From positions 1,681,688 to 1,745,687 of the forward strand of contig QRFJ01000300.1 of the NCBI GenBank assembly GCA_006176705.1: DNA of 64,000 nt, in the 5' to 3' direction. Below, piece by piece: positions 1-10,849 of this stretch (its first letter is position 1; each line of letters starts with the position of its first letter). Source of the DNA: Cocos nucifera. Lineage: Eukaryota > Streptophyta > Magnoliopsida > Arecales > Arecaceae. Made by a program: the position numbers and the translations under genes. The notes under the pieces are model-generated. The model was given only the letters and a program-made list of their open reading frames with translations, was not told the origin of the DNA and ran no database searches.

Positions 1-457
1 CCGCCCGAACTTCCTGGCGGCCGAGCTCCTTGGACTCCAAGCGGCAGGACTTCTTCGGAGACGGACTCCTCCCAGACGCCCGTTCGCCATCCGAGCTCCT
101 CCCGGGTTTTCCCCTTCAGCCGAACTCTCCTACAAGTCCGAACCCATTCGGACCCCACGGCCGAACTCCTTCGGACCGACTCCAGGCGAGCCCAGGCGGC
201 CGAACCCCTTCGGACCGACTCCAGGCGGCCGAACTCCTCAGCGAGCCCTGGCCGAACCAACTAGCAACCGAAGTCCTTCAACTGGCCCCAGCCGAGCTTC
301 TTCGGGCCTCTCAGCGGTCGAACTCCTCGGCAATCGTCCCTCGGCCGAACTCTACAGATGGCCGACCCTTCAGCCAGCCGAACTCCCCCAGCTTCCCCTT
401 CAGCCGAACTCTGTTACAAGTCCGAACTCCTCTGGACTGTCGCCTGCAACAAGACCG

Positions 458-661
458 GACGACGCCTTCCTCTCCGTACCGGACTCCATGCGGCCGACGA
501 CTCGCCAGTATGGCTCCCACGATCCACCGGACGACGCCTTCCTCTCCGTACCGGACTCCATGCGGCCCACGACATGCCAGTATGGCTCCCACGATCCACC
601 GGACGACGCCATCCTCTCCGTACCGAACTCCATGCCGCCCAACGACTCTCTGCCAGACGGC
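458..661 (+). repeat. 72-bp tandem repeat in LTR U3 (about 2.8 copies)
   Basis: The word GACGACGCC recurs at 458, 530 and 602, giving an exact 72-bp period. The third copy has more changes and decays after about 660. The same array lies in the 3' LTR at 5540, 5612 and 5684. Its position just upstream of the TATA box suggests an enhancer-like U3 array. That role is inferred. Confidence 0.85.
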
Positions 662-689
662 ATGACCGTCACCATCAACTAAGCTCCGC

Positions 690-697
690 TATAAAAG
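690..697 (+). promoter_or_regulatory. TATA box of 5' LTR
   Basis: TATAAAAG lies at the U3/R boundary, about 260 bases before the LTR end. The identical motif occurs at the same place in the 3' LTR. It is preceded by GCTCCGC and followed by GGACCCC. It is a probable RNA polymerase II core promoter for the element. Confidence 0.75.
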
Positions 698-955
698 GAC
701 CCCTCCAGATACGCCAAGGCTAAGCTCTCTGAACTCTCGACTCTCTAAGCTCTCCTCCTCATCTCTAAGCTCCGGAACTCATTCCGAGCACTCCATTACT
801 GTTGGCCGGAAAACTAACTTGACCGTCGGAGGGTCCTGCCGGAGCCACCCCCCACCGGTTCCGGACGGGACTTCGTTTTGCAGGTCCCCGACGGCGACCT
901 CAGCGGCCTCGACTCCGGCGACCTCCGACGAGGATGGATTTCTGCACCAACAGAT

Positions 956-973
956 TGGCGCTAGAGGAAGGGC
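956..973 (+). other. Primer-binding site of gypsy element
   Basis: TGGCGCTAGAGGAAGGGC starts four bases after the 5' LTR end. The TGGCGC start resembles plant gypsy primer sites that pair with a tRNA 3' end. The tRNA species is not assigned. Confidence 0.6.
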
Positions 974-1078
974 CTGAACCTTCGAGGTTCCCTTGTTCTT
1001 AAAGGAGTGCTCGGCGACGATCTCCTCTTCCGCTCCGGACCTCTCCTCTTCCGCTTCAGGATCCCTTTTCAAAAAGGA

Positions 1079-2575
1079 ATGCCCCCCAGAAGAGCCTCAA
1101 CCCGACGATCGGCGGCTTCCGCGGCCCGATCCCGTTCGGGCCCGTCTGCTCCCGCTCCGGCCCAGGCAACCCGGGCTCACCCTGTAGCCGCGGTGGATGC
1201 GGAACAGTTCAACCTGCTTACCCAGCAGGTCCGTGATCTGACGGAAGCAGTGCAGGCGGTGCAGGCCATGCATTCGCGGACCCCGGCACCCGCTAGATCG
1301 GCGCGGGATTCCCCAGAGCCCTGGGGTCCAGTCCAGGGGCGACCGATGTGGGCTACCCGACCTCCAGTCCCCGGAAGAGAAGGGCAACCGGCGAAGAGCC
1401 TCTGCTCGGATCACGGCTCGACCCGGGGAGAGGCTTCGCACCCTTACTGCGAGAAAACCTTGGGGATCAAAGATCGCGAAGATCTCCTGGATCAAAGGCT
1501 CTTAGAAATGAGCCGGCGTATCGAAGAGCTTCGTCACGCTCCCCCCTCACACGGTAACGACGTCTGCACTGACCCCCCTTTTTCGCAGAAAATCATGCAG
1601 GAGCCGGTCCCGCCGAACTTCAAACTCCCACAGTTTGAGAGCTACGACGGGACCACCGACCCGGTCGACCATTTGGAAGCCTTTCGGACGACGATGCTGC
1701 TCCACGGCGTGCCAGACGCCATATTGTGCCGGGCCTTCCCCTCTACCCTTAAAGGAGCTGCCAGGAATTGGTACTCGGCGCTCAAGCCGAGTACCATCTT
1801 ATCGTTTGACCAGATGAGTCAACAGTTCGCAGCCCACTTCATCAGTAGCAGGCGGCCCCGCCGAGGTTCGGATTCCTTGATGGCCATCAGGCAAAAGGAG
1901 GGGGAACCCATCCGGGCTTATGTCACCCGGTTTAACGCTGCCGCGCTGGAAGTCCGGAACCTGGACCCATCAGTCGCCATGGCCGCCCTCAAGGGCGGCC
2001 TCCGGAAGAACGACTTGTTGTTCTCCCTGGAAAAGAAGTATCCAAGGAATTTCGCGGACATGCTTGCTCGGGCTGAAGGATACGCCCGGGCAGAGGAGGC
2101 CTTCAAGGCCAGGGATGACGAAGCCGACGGCAAGCGGCGAGCTGAAGGGCCGAGCAGGTCCACCGAGGAAGAGAAGCGGAGTAAAGCTCGGCGGCGCTCC
2201 CGGACTCCTCCCGGTCATTGGCGGACCCGAACTCTCCAAGGGAACCCGAGGTGGGGAAGCCCAGAAGGAACGGCGCGCCGAGGTTCTCCTCAGCGCCGAA
2301 GCTCTCCCCGACAAAGGTTCCACAACTACGCCCCCCTCAACACTCCGAAGGCCCAAGTGCTGATGGAAATCGGGGAACAGCTTTCCGAGGCCGGACCAGA
2401 TGCGTTCCCGACCCAGCAAACGCGACCCCAACAAGTTTTGCCGCTATCATCGCGACCACGGTCCACGACACCGAAGAGTGCATCCAGCTCCGAGACGAGA
2501 TCGAAAAGCTCGTCAGGCGAGGTAGACTCGGCCGATTCCTGCAAAGGCGGCCCGAAGAGCGAGGGGAGCGGCTAA
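1079..2575 (+). pseudogene. gag: Ty3/gypsy gag polyprotein, frameshifted at its C-terminus
   Basis: The frame is open from 1007. The ATG at 1079, in the same frame, is the better start because it begins MPPRRASTRR, a basic N-terminus usual for this group. The retrotransposon gag core (PF03732-type) covers about 1610-2100 and shows the FxSYDGTTDPVDHLEAF and GAARNWYSAL motifs. A basic, Ser/Arg-rich tail follows. The nucleic-acid-binding finger CRYHRDHG starts near 2438, but a frameshift near 2460 puts its last residues (HDTEEC) in another frame. The ORF therefore runs on to 2575 as nonsense. It would package element RNA into cytoplasmic particles. Only the finger and the gag-pol junction are visibly broken; the gag core is intact. 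Confidence 0.85.
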
Positions 2576-3170
2576 GGGCGGTACCATCGGGTAGGGAGAG
2601 CCAGGAAGGTCGGCCGCCCCTTGGCGTCATCAACACTATCTCGGGCAGCGAAGAAGCAGAGGATCGCAGAGCCCGTGGCCTTCACCGAGGAGGGCGGCCG
2701 GGGAATCCGAATTTCCACACAGTAACGGGAGTTGTAATTTCCTTAAATATCGCTGACTACGATGTACGCCGCATTTTTGCTAGATAACGAAAGTTCGGCC
2801 GATGTATTGTCCTACGATGCCTTCTTAAAAATTGTCCCTGCCCGACGACCACTTGGAGCCGATAAATTCCCCGCTGGTAGGGTTTACCAGCAACACCGTA
2901 CCAGCCGAAGCCTGCTCCGAATCGGGGAGGCCAGCGCGAGGTAGAGGAGGTCGTCTGGACGGGACTTGCTGCCCGAGGGAGCTCCGAGGAACAACGCCCC
3001 GTCGACCCCTCAAACGAGAACGCGCTGTCCGCGATTTCCCTTCGGTAAAATTCTCCCCTCTGCATAATATTATTTCTGGATGCGAAAACTATGCGATGAC
3101 AGGGAAGCAGCAGTCAATAATCACCGCGTTAGGAACAGGAGGAGAACCTCATCCTAACGCGAGCAACAAG
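2470..3170 (+). pseudogene. Gypsy aspartic protease remnant, frameshifted
   Basis: After the gag finger the frame reads HDTEECIQLRDEIEKL, then GVINTISG at about 2623. These are linker motifs of Tat-type elements. The protease catalytic motif is at 2783-2803 as DNESSAD, with Glu replacing the usual Gly of D(S/N)GSSAD, which would be expected to damage the active site. The downstream segment LEPINSPLVGFT lies in a third frame near 2850-2900. No reverse transcriptase, RNase H or integrase motif follows; the sequence passes directly into the repeat array. This is a decayed, deleted pol start, not an expressed enzyme. Confidence 0.75.
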
Positions 3171-4440
3171 CTCGGCCGCAGGAGATAAGATCTCCCCCGA
3201 GCGCGCACTTCAACCTCGGCTAGAGATAAGATCTCTCCCGAGCGACCGTGAACAACCTCGGTTAGGAACAGGAGGAGAACCTCGTCCTAACGCGAGCACC
3301 AACCTCGGCTAGGAGATAAGATCTCCCCCGAGGAAGCTCGGCCGCAGGAGATAAGATCTCCCCCGAGCAGGAGATAAGATCTCCCCCGAGCGCGCAGATA
3401 AGATCTCGAGCGCGCACTCGGCAGGAGATAAGATCTCCCCGAGCGAGGCTGCAGGAGATAAGATCTCCCCCGAGGGAAGCTCGGCCGCAGGAGATAAGAT
3501 CTCCCCCGAGCGCGCACTTCGACCTCGGCTGCAGGAGATAAGATCTCCCCCGAGGAAGCTCGGCCGCAGGAGATAAGATCTCCCCCGAGCGCGCACTCGG
3601 CCGCAGGAGATAAGATCTCCCCCGAGGGAAGCTCGGCCGCAGGAGATAAGATCTCCCCCGAGCGCGCACCTCGGCCGCAGGAGATAAGATCTCCCCCGAG
3701 GAAGCTCGGCAGAGATAAGATCGAGCTCCCCAGGAGATAAGATCTCCCCCGAGCGCGCACCTCGGCCGTAGGAGATAAGATCTCCCCCGAGGGAGCTCGG
3801 CCGCAGGAGATAAGATCTCCCCCGAGCGCGCACTCAACCTCGGCTGCAGGAGATAAGATCTCCCCCGAGGAAGCTCGGCCGTAGGAGATAAGATCTCCCC
3901 CGAGCGCGCACTTCGACCTCGGCCGCAGGAGATAAGATCTCCCCGAGCTCGAGGAGATAAGAGCTCTCCTGCAGGAGATAAGATCTCCCCCGAGGAAGCT
4001 CGGCCGTAGGAGATAAGATCTCCCCCGAGCGCGCACTTCGACCTCGGCCGCAGGAGATAAGATCTCCCCCGAGGGAAGCTCGGTCGCAGGAGATAAGATC
4101 TCCCCCGAGCGCGCACTTCGACCCCAGCTCGGCCGCAAGAGATAAGATCTCTCCCGAGCGACGCGAATAGCCTCGGTTGGAACAGGAGGAGAACCTCGTC
4201 CTAACGCGAGCAACAACCTCGGCTAGAGATAAGATCTCTCCCGAGCGACCGAGCCTCGGTTGGAAACAAGGAGGAGAACCTCATCCTAACGCGAGCACCA
4301 ACCTCGGCTACTGGAGATGAGACCTCCCCCGAGCAACTTCGGCTATGAATCAGATCTCCCCCGAGGAACTGGGCTAACCTCGGCAGTAGGAAGATGAGAT
4401 CTCCCCCGAGCGCCCGCATCGGCTCCGGCTAGGGATAAGG
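3122..4440 (+). repeat. Hairpin-forming tandem repeat array in the gypsy 3' region
   Basis: About 28 copies of a core containing GGAGATAAGATCTCC are spaced alternately by a short link (GAAGCTCGGCCGC) and a longer one (CGCGCACTTCGACCTCGG and similar), giving a higher-order period near 79 bp between about 3300 and 4130. Each core can fold: GGAGAT pairs with ATCTCC around AAG, and flanking CTCGG pairs with CCGAG. A longer unit containing GGAACAGGAGGAGAACCTC flanks the array at 3128, 3266, 4180 and 4265. Minus-strand frames of 284 and 309 codons stay open only because the repeat lacks stops. Tandem repeats between pol and the 3' LTR are known in Tat/Ogre elements and can seed satellites. Confidence 0.88.
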
Positions 4441-4740
4441 TCCTCGGATAGACGTGAGGCCCGCGACGACCTCGGTCTGGGGGGCTTCAACATCGACCTC
4501 GGCTAGAGAAAGCTATCATGTCAACCTCGGCCAGAGAGCTTCAACATCAGCTTCATCAACTTTGGCTGGAAATGAGTCCCGCTGGAGGTGAGGTCTCCCC
4601 CAAGCCTCAGCTTCAACTTCAACGTCAACACTGGCTGGAGATGAGACCTCCCCGAGCTTCAGCTACGACAAGCGCGGGGCCCGGAAGAAGGCTTCGGCAG
4701 TCGCCTATTGTGGTACTCCCTTCCTTCAAATTTTTGAACT

Positions 4741-4757
4741 CGGGAGTGGGGGGCTAC
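4741..4757 (+). other. Polypurine tract of gypsy element
   Basis: CGGGAGTGGGGGGCTAC lies immediately before the 3' LTR start TGTTGGGG. It is the expected primer site for plus-strand DNA synthesis, with a short CTAC tail before the LTR. Confidence 0.65.
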
Positions 4758-6034
4758 TGTTGGGGATAAATCCCGCTCCTGCCGAAGCCCGGCCCGACGC
4801 TCAGCATAATGCAACCAGTAGCCGCAGAAGAGCTTCAGCGCACTGGTCTAGCCGAACCCCTTCAGCCGGCCGAACTGCCAAGCGGCCGAACTCCCAGCGG
4901 CCGAGCTTCTTCCAGCAGGCCAAACTGGTCAGATTCCAAGCTTCTTCCGGACTCCCAGTGTTGAGACCGAACTTCCTGGGCTGCCGAACTCTTTCAGACT
5001 CCCCATGGCCGAACTCCTTCAGCCTGCCGGACTTCCTTGCGGCCGAACTCCCCAGTGTCCAGGCTTCGGGCCGAACACCCACCGCCGACCGAACTTCCTT
5101 GCGGCCGAGCTCCTTGGACTCCAAGCGGCAGGACGGAGACGGACTCCTCCCAGACGCCCGTTCCGCCATCCGAGCTCCTCCCGGGTTTTCCCTTCAGCCG
5201 AACTCTCCTACAAGTCCGAACCCATTCGGACCCCACGGCCGAACTCCTTCGGACCGACTCCAGGCGAGCCCAGGCGGGACCGAACCCCTTCGGACCGACT
5301 CCAGGCGACCGAACTCCTCAGCGAGCCCTGGCCGAACCAACTAGCAACCGAAGTCCTTCAACTGGCCAGCCGAGCTTCTTCGGGCCTCTCAGCGGTCGAA
5401 CTCCTCGGCAATCGTCCCTCGGCCGAACTCTACAGATGGCCGACCCTTCAGCCAGCCGAACTCCCCCAGCTTCCCCTTCAGCCGAACTCTGTTACAAGTC
5501 CGAACTCCTCTGGACGAACTGTCGCCTGCAACAAGACCGGACGACGCCTTCCTCTCCGTACCGGACTCCATGCGGCCGACGACTCGCCAGTATGGCTCCC
5601 ACGATCCACCGGACGACGCCTTCCTCTCCGTACCGGACTCCATGCGGCCCACGACATGCCGGTATGGCTCCCACGATCCACCGAACGACGCCATCCTCTC
5701 CGTACCGAACTCCATGCCGCCCAATGACTCTCTGCCAGACGGCATGACCGTCACCATCAACTAAGCTCCGCTATAAAAGGACCCCTCCAGATACGCCAAG
5801 GCTAAGCTCTCTGAACTCTCGACTCTCTAAGCTCTCCTCCTCATCTCTAAGCTCCGAAACTCATTCCGAGCACTCCATTCCTGTTGGCCGAAAACTAACT
5901 TGACCGTCGGAGGGTCCTGCCGGAGCCACCCCCCCACCGGTTCCGGACGAAACTTCGTTTTGCAGGTCCCCGACGGCGACCTCAGCGGCCTCGACTTCGG
6001 CGACCTCCGGTGAGGACGGATTTCTGCACCAACA
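4758..6034 (+). repeat. 3' LTR of gypsy element (complete, 1277 bp)
   Basis: Begins TGTTGGGG and ends CCAACA, so the ends are short inverted repeats. U3 carries many GGCCGAACTCC-like units and the 72-bp repeats at 5540-5740. TATAAAAG is at 5772-5779. The right flank is TATAT at 6035-6039, a candidate half of the target duplication whose partner is outside the window. Confidence 0.92.
5772..5779 (+). promoter_or_regulatory. TATA box of 3' LTR
   Basis: TATAAAAG sits at the same position as in the 5' LTR. Transcription from here would read outward into the AT-rich intergenic DNA towards the methyltransferase gene 5 kb away. Confidence 0.7.
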
Positions 6035-6064
6035 TATATTATTTTATTATTTATAATATATTAT

Positions 6065-7565
6065 GGATCTATTTAGGAATTAATGCTATAGCTTTTGGTC
6101 AAAAAGTAATTTTTAGTAAAAACTATATTTTGATGTCAAAAGCCATTTTGGGATAAATAGTTTTTTGTTTGGTTGTCAATATCCTAAAACTGTTTTGAAT
6201 CTATAAAAATAATTTATTGTAAGTTTGGTTAATAGACCCAAAAATTATTTTTGAATGATATTATGATCAAAAAGGATAAATATCTAAGATGATTCTAAAT
6301 TTATTTAGATATAAAAAGAATTTTGATAAACAAAAAAGTCAAAAAAAAATGGAGGAGATGAGGGTAGATTAATAATCCTAAAAGTTGAAAAAAAAGAAGA
6401 TGAAAATGGAGATGAGAGGTGATTAATCAAGAATATGGACAGACATGAGATGGTAAAGATTACAAATTGGACTATACAATAAAAATCGCGATTGCTACCA
6501 ACAAAAAGTTTTATCAAAAAATACAATTTAACTATAACGAAAGGAAAGAAGAGCCGAAAGTTGATACATCTCCATAGTGTTGGCATTCTGGAAGATGGAT
6601 TACGAGTAAGAGAACTAGAGAGTGGAGTCCGCACCCTCTCTTCTCTGAGTTCCTCCATTGTTGATCTATCTCCTTTTTGGGAACCTAGGGTTTGAGAGAG
6701 ACAGGAATGGGCAGCCACCGAGGAAGGAGAGAAGGGATCTTCAAAAGCACCGAAACTATCATTTTTGCCAACCTCTTCTTATTTTTTATTTTTTTAGCAC
6801 CTCTAGCTATCAGCTCCATTATTGTCAGACGGTAGATTGCCGGCTATAGAGGACCACTACCACTACCCATCTTCCACCGTCAAAGGAAGATGCGTATGAT
6901 AAATTAGGAGATTCCATGATGGTAGCAAAGGGGTTGGGTGGCGAGAGCGAGAGCGAGAGAGACGAGAAGAAGCGAAGAGCGTCTCTTAAATCCTTTGATT
7001 TTATGTTACAAAAAAGATGGAGAGGTAGTTGCATCCAGTTGCATATCATTTTTTATCGTTGTTTTCACGTGGCGCTCTCTCCTTTTCTAAATCCTAATAG
7101 ACAAGAAAATCAAACAAAAGAGTATGTAAATGGAGATGATAGAAGATTAACCGGAAGAGATGTAAATAGAGATGAGAGAAAATTAATAATTTTGAAAATA
7201 AAAAAAAAGAAACATCGATGAAGATGAGAGAAGATTAATTAGAGGTGTGAATGAAGATAAGATGAGATTAATCTGAAGAAAGAAAAATTCTGATAGACAA
7301 GAAAATGGACAAAAAGAGACGTATGAGGGATATTGAGAGGATAACACATAAATTTTCTATAAAAAAGTTAGCTTCTCACAAACATAATATTTAGCTTATG
7401 GTATTGCATCCACAAAAAGCAGAACGTTGTTAACTTTATATAAATCATATTTTGAAAGATTTTAAATATGATCCAAAATTACTTTTGGGTTATAATCAAA
7501 TACTCAAAATTTTGCTTTTAGATCTGAAATCACTTTTGCTGATTACAAGCATACCCCAAATATAC
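6065..7565. mobile_element. Possible non-autonomous DNA transposon (weak inverted ends)
   Basis: The right end, read on the minus strand, contains TTTGGGGTATGCTTGTAATC followed by AAAAGTGATTT and TTTGATTATAACCCAAAAG. The left end has a loosely similar order: TTTAGGAATTAATGCTATAG, then AAAAAGTAATTT, then TTTGGTTGTCAA. Such TTTGGTTG/AAAAGTAATTTTGG words are common in plant MITE-like ends. The similarity is weak, no target duplication was identified, and no transposase is present. Confidence 0.28.
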
Positions 7566-7810
7566 ACTATATATATAATACATATAATATAATATATAAT
7601 AATCTAATATTATATTAAATAATTATATAATAATATAATATAATATTAGCTTTAGGGATACTTTAGAAAAAAAAATAAAAGATAGTTTATCGGCTGATGA
7701 GAAAATGACTTATCCATCTTCCACATGGATAAGACTTCCCCAATTTTATGAGTAAAGAGAAATACTTTATGCACCGCATTCGTGCATTAAAATTAATATG
7801 AAGTACACCC

Positions 7811-8185
7811 AATTTTTCAACATGCATTAAATGCCTATAATTTTATTTTTTTTATTTAAAATTTTATATAACAAAGATACCCCTATGTTCTAAAAAAATT
7901 ATAACATCCTATCGCTGTCATAAAGAGAGAAAAATATTTTTATCATTAAAAATTTTATGAAAGGATATTTTTATTATTAAAAATTTATAAAATTTTTAAT
8001 ATTAAAAATATCTTTTTTCTTTATGACATCTTGTTTACAAAAAAATCATGATATGTCCTCAGGATATTATAATAGAGCTACAACATGTCATAATTTTTTC
8101 AGAATAGAAGAGTATTTTCATTATTTTAAATTTTAAATGAAAAAAAAAAACTATGGCATTTAATGCATATTAAAAAGTGATGCTA
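7811..8185. mobile_element. Foldback (palindromic) MITE-like element
   Basis: The left arm TTTTTCAACATGCATTAAATG at about 7813 is matched on the opposite strand at about 8155-8175 (CTATGGCATTTAATGCATAT). Similarity continues inward: poly-T/poly-A tracts, CATAAAGAGAGAAAAATAT against ATATCTTTTTTCTTTATG, and a nearly palindromic AT-rich centre around 7960-8010. The whole 375 bp could fold into one imperfect hairpin. No coding capacity. Superfamily and target duplication not determined. Confidence 0.6.
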
Positions 8186-10309
8186 GATGGCATAATTATA
8201 TGGTATGGTGTACTATTATTGTATCATATATATGGTATATAAAGAATTATTTTATAAATAAATACTATCCATAGAAAAATAACTTATTCATTGATAAATA
8301 TGAAAATATAGATAAGTTGCTCGATAAAAAAGTTAATTATTTTTTTATAATATTTATCTAAAAAAAAGAAAAGGCTTTTAAGCTATTGCGCTGCTAGTCA
8401 TGTTACTCAGCTGTACGTGAAATCTATGTTTGCTGGACATGTTAAGCATAATTATAATCAACGTTAAAGTTTTTTGATCATTGGTAAATTGATCTCTTCC
8501 GAGTTCCAACTATGTTGCGAAGTGATTGGATGGAGAATCGATGGATATGGTTTGTGAAATACTTTGAATGCTCCTACATTTTGAGTGATGTTTATCTAAA
8601 CTTTCTCTCACTCGGACCAGTCTATCCCTTCTAACGTTACTACTTAGTGGGATATGATTAGGTATATCGTATCTAGCCTCAATTTAGTACCCCCTCCAAC
8701 AATCTACTTTTTTTTTATGCATGGTTCATTGAATCTTGCCCTAATCTAGTTCATTTTCAAACTTTTTATAATTGGAAATACAAAAATTTCACAATTAATC
8801 TCAGAAAAATAATATTCCGATACAGGCCCTGAAAGTTAATATATTTTATTCATAGTGACTCTCAGGTCCCACTTTTTAATATTATCTTAAGCTAATCAAA
8901 CTCTTGATTTTTTTCCTTTGTTTAATGAGAATTAGGACAAAAGGGAACCCAGCCAAATTCAGCATGCAGGTAGCATCAAACCCAAACAAGTAGCATCTAA
9001 TAGTTACTTTACTAACTCAACCAGTTGACACCCTTTTAATTAAACTTGTGGCCAAGAGAAATATATTTTTTTATTTTGATAGGAGCCTATAAGCAGTGCT
9101 ATATACGAAACGGAATACAGTCATCCCTCTAACCCTCCAAGCTTCAATAAAAGAGCCCAAATTATTGGCAACATCGTGTATCAGTATGACCGTGCATGAC
9201 TGCTGATTCTTATGATGGTGCATCAAGATACGTGCTTGATTAATAGATTTTATGAAAACCGGTGGTTATTATTGGTTGGGTGTATACTTTTATGGCAGTA
9301 TAGACAATAATTTCATGTAAAAAAGATATTTGATTTTATGTTTCTAGAAAAACTTTTCTAACTTGATAAATAATCTAGTATTTCTGATTAAAAGTAATTT
9401 AAGCACTTCTTTTGATGATACGAGTGCTTTTTCGATCTTATGTGAAAAATAATTTTCTTTAGAAGAGCTATTGAATTTGTTTTCCAAATCCACACTTTGT
9501 TTTGAATAGTTCTAATAATACATTATTTTCGCAGCAGGATGTATAACGCTATAGCTCTAGAGAGCTATCACCATCTCCAGATGTTCTAATCTTATCAAAA
9601 CCTATTTCTGTTCCAATCACCTCATCTTCATTGCCACTAAAGTGAACAAAAAAAAAGAGGTTCTGTTTAATCTATCATCCTTTATTACTTAATTATGGGC
9701 ATGATTTTTGTTTGATTTGAATTCTTTATCGGTTCATGGCCCTTTAGTGATTCATGATGAAGGTGACAATTATTTTTTCTAGCTATTAACAAATCAACAA
9801 TCAGGTTATCAATAAAGAGTCCTTATCACCTGGCATCTGCTGTTGATGAGCCTTCTTAATTAGAATTTGGGTCCAGCTAGTGTACTTGTGCTTAATGATC
9901 TACAATTAGCTGTACTCTCAGGAAAGTTTTAAAAATTTAGATGTGTTTGAACCATGCTACCGACCCTATCACCATAAGCATGATGCGGAAAATTAAAAAA
10001 ATCATGAATTGATGTTGATCTTACCCAGTTTCTATTTAAAGAATTTGGAGCAATATTTAGGATTTAAATCTTGGACCTCTTTATATATAGGTTTTCGAAG
10101 GACAAGATATCAACAATCATCGGTGGGGACAAAACAAGCAATTATCTAGAATAATTTTTTATAAAACTATGCCCCCTGCATGGCCAATCATGACGTGGCC
10201 GCATTTGACGCCACAAGATGAAGGCCACGGAGGATCCAGACTCCATCTGTCCAATTTTATTAATTATTACTCCGTATATTCTCTCTTACATGACTGTCTG
10301 ATCCTTTCT

Positions 10310-10775
10310 AAAATTATGAAATAATATGATTATTTATAAAAATTATTTATTTAAAAAAATATTTATATAAATTTTTTTATTATATTTTATTGATAAAAAA
10401 TTATTTTAAAAAATAATATTAAAAAATTATTATATTTAATTAAAGATAATCCTGCCTATAAAATTTATAAATATATTTTTTAATATTAAAATAGTATTAT
10501 TACCTTTAATTAATTTTTATATTATGATTATAATTACGTAATATTTTTAATAATATTATCTTCATCTTCATATTTTATAAATAAAATTTAAAAAATATTA
10601 AAATAAAATTAATAATTATATATATAATTTTATTAAAAATATTATTATTAAATATAAATAAATTATTATTTAAAAATTTATTAAATATCATCTTCGTAAT
10701 ATTTATTTTATCATCTCTTTCTAAAATATAAATATATTTATATTATTTATTTATTTATTTTTTATGTCGGACGTC
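10310..10775. repeat. Almost pure A/T block upstream of the gene
   Basis: About 460 bases consist of runs such as ATTATTTATTTAAAAAAATA with very few G or C. The composition is far from the GC-rich promoter and first exon that begin 80 bases later. It could be a matrix attachment or nucleosome-poor region, which is an inference from composition only. Confidence 0.6.
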
Positions 10776-10849
10776 ATATTGAAATTATTTCTCGAGATTA
10801 TCCAACCAAACGGCCCCAAAGTGTTATTTCCGGAATTCCACCCTCTACC

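Larger units (their letters stand above)
1..952 (+). repeat. 5' LTR of gypsy element (truncated)
   Basis: Matches 5085-6034 base for base apart from small indels and substitutions. About 327 bases of its start lie before the window. U3 is built of short degenerate copies of a GGCCGAACTCC-like unit, then three 72-bp repeats, then a TATA box at 690-697. It ends with CCAACA at 952. Open frames across it (for example 30-665) exist because the 72-bp unit is a multiple of three and are not genes. Confidence 0.9.
1..6034 (+). mobile_element. Non-autonomous Ty3/gypsy (Tat/Ogre-like) LTR retrotransposon, 5' end cut by window edge
   Basis: Two nearly identical direct repeats (1-952 and 4758-6034) bound an internal region of about 3.8 kb. 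The intact LTR runs from TGTTGGGG to CCAACA, and a primer-binding-like site follows the left LTR. Inside are a gag reading frame (PF03732-type), a frameshifted aspartic protease remnant and a tandem-repeat array. Reverse transcriptase, RNase H and integrase are absent, so the element could move only with proteins from a related autonomous element. The gag HX4H-type finger near 2432, the GVINTI motif and the DNxSSAD protease motif resemble the Tat/Ogre/Retand branch. Close similarity of the two LTRs (differences are mostly small indels, for example an 8-nt indel near position 50) suggests a fairly recent insertion. Likely full length is about 6.4 kb. The 5' target duplication lies outside the window. 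Confidence 0.88.

Noticed and set aside
30..723. Overlapping frames in the 5' LTR (211 and 121 codons) and their copies at 4760-5747
   Set aside because: They arise from 72-bp and short GC-rich repeats in LTR U3, exist in several frames and both strands, and precede the TATA box.
3180..4160. Regular repeat-spacer pattern resembling a CRISPR array
   Set aside because: Spacers are only two recurring types, not unique, and the array is internal to a plant LTR retrotransposon. No cas genes are present.
3262..4216. Minus-strand frames of 284, 309 and 174 codons (SYLLRPS-type repeats)
   Set aside because: They read three frames of the same tandem repeat, which simply contains no stop codon. There is no start context or family match, and the repeat lies in the untranslated 3' region of a retroelement.
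7560..7650. Possible microsatellite (TATA-type runs)
   Set aside because: Irregular AT-rich sequence without a constant period, so not listed separately.
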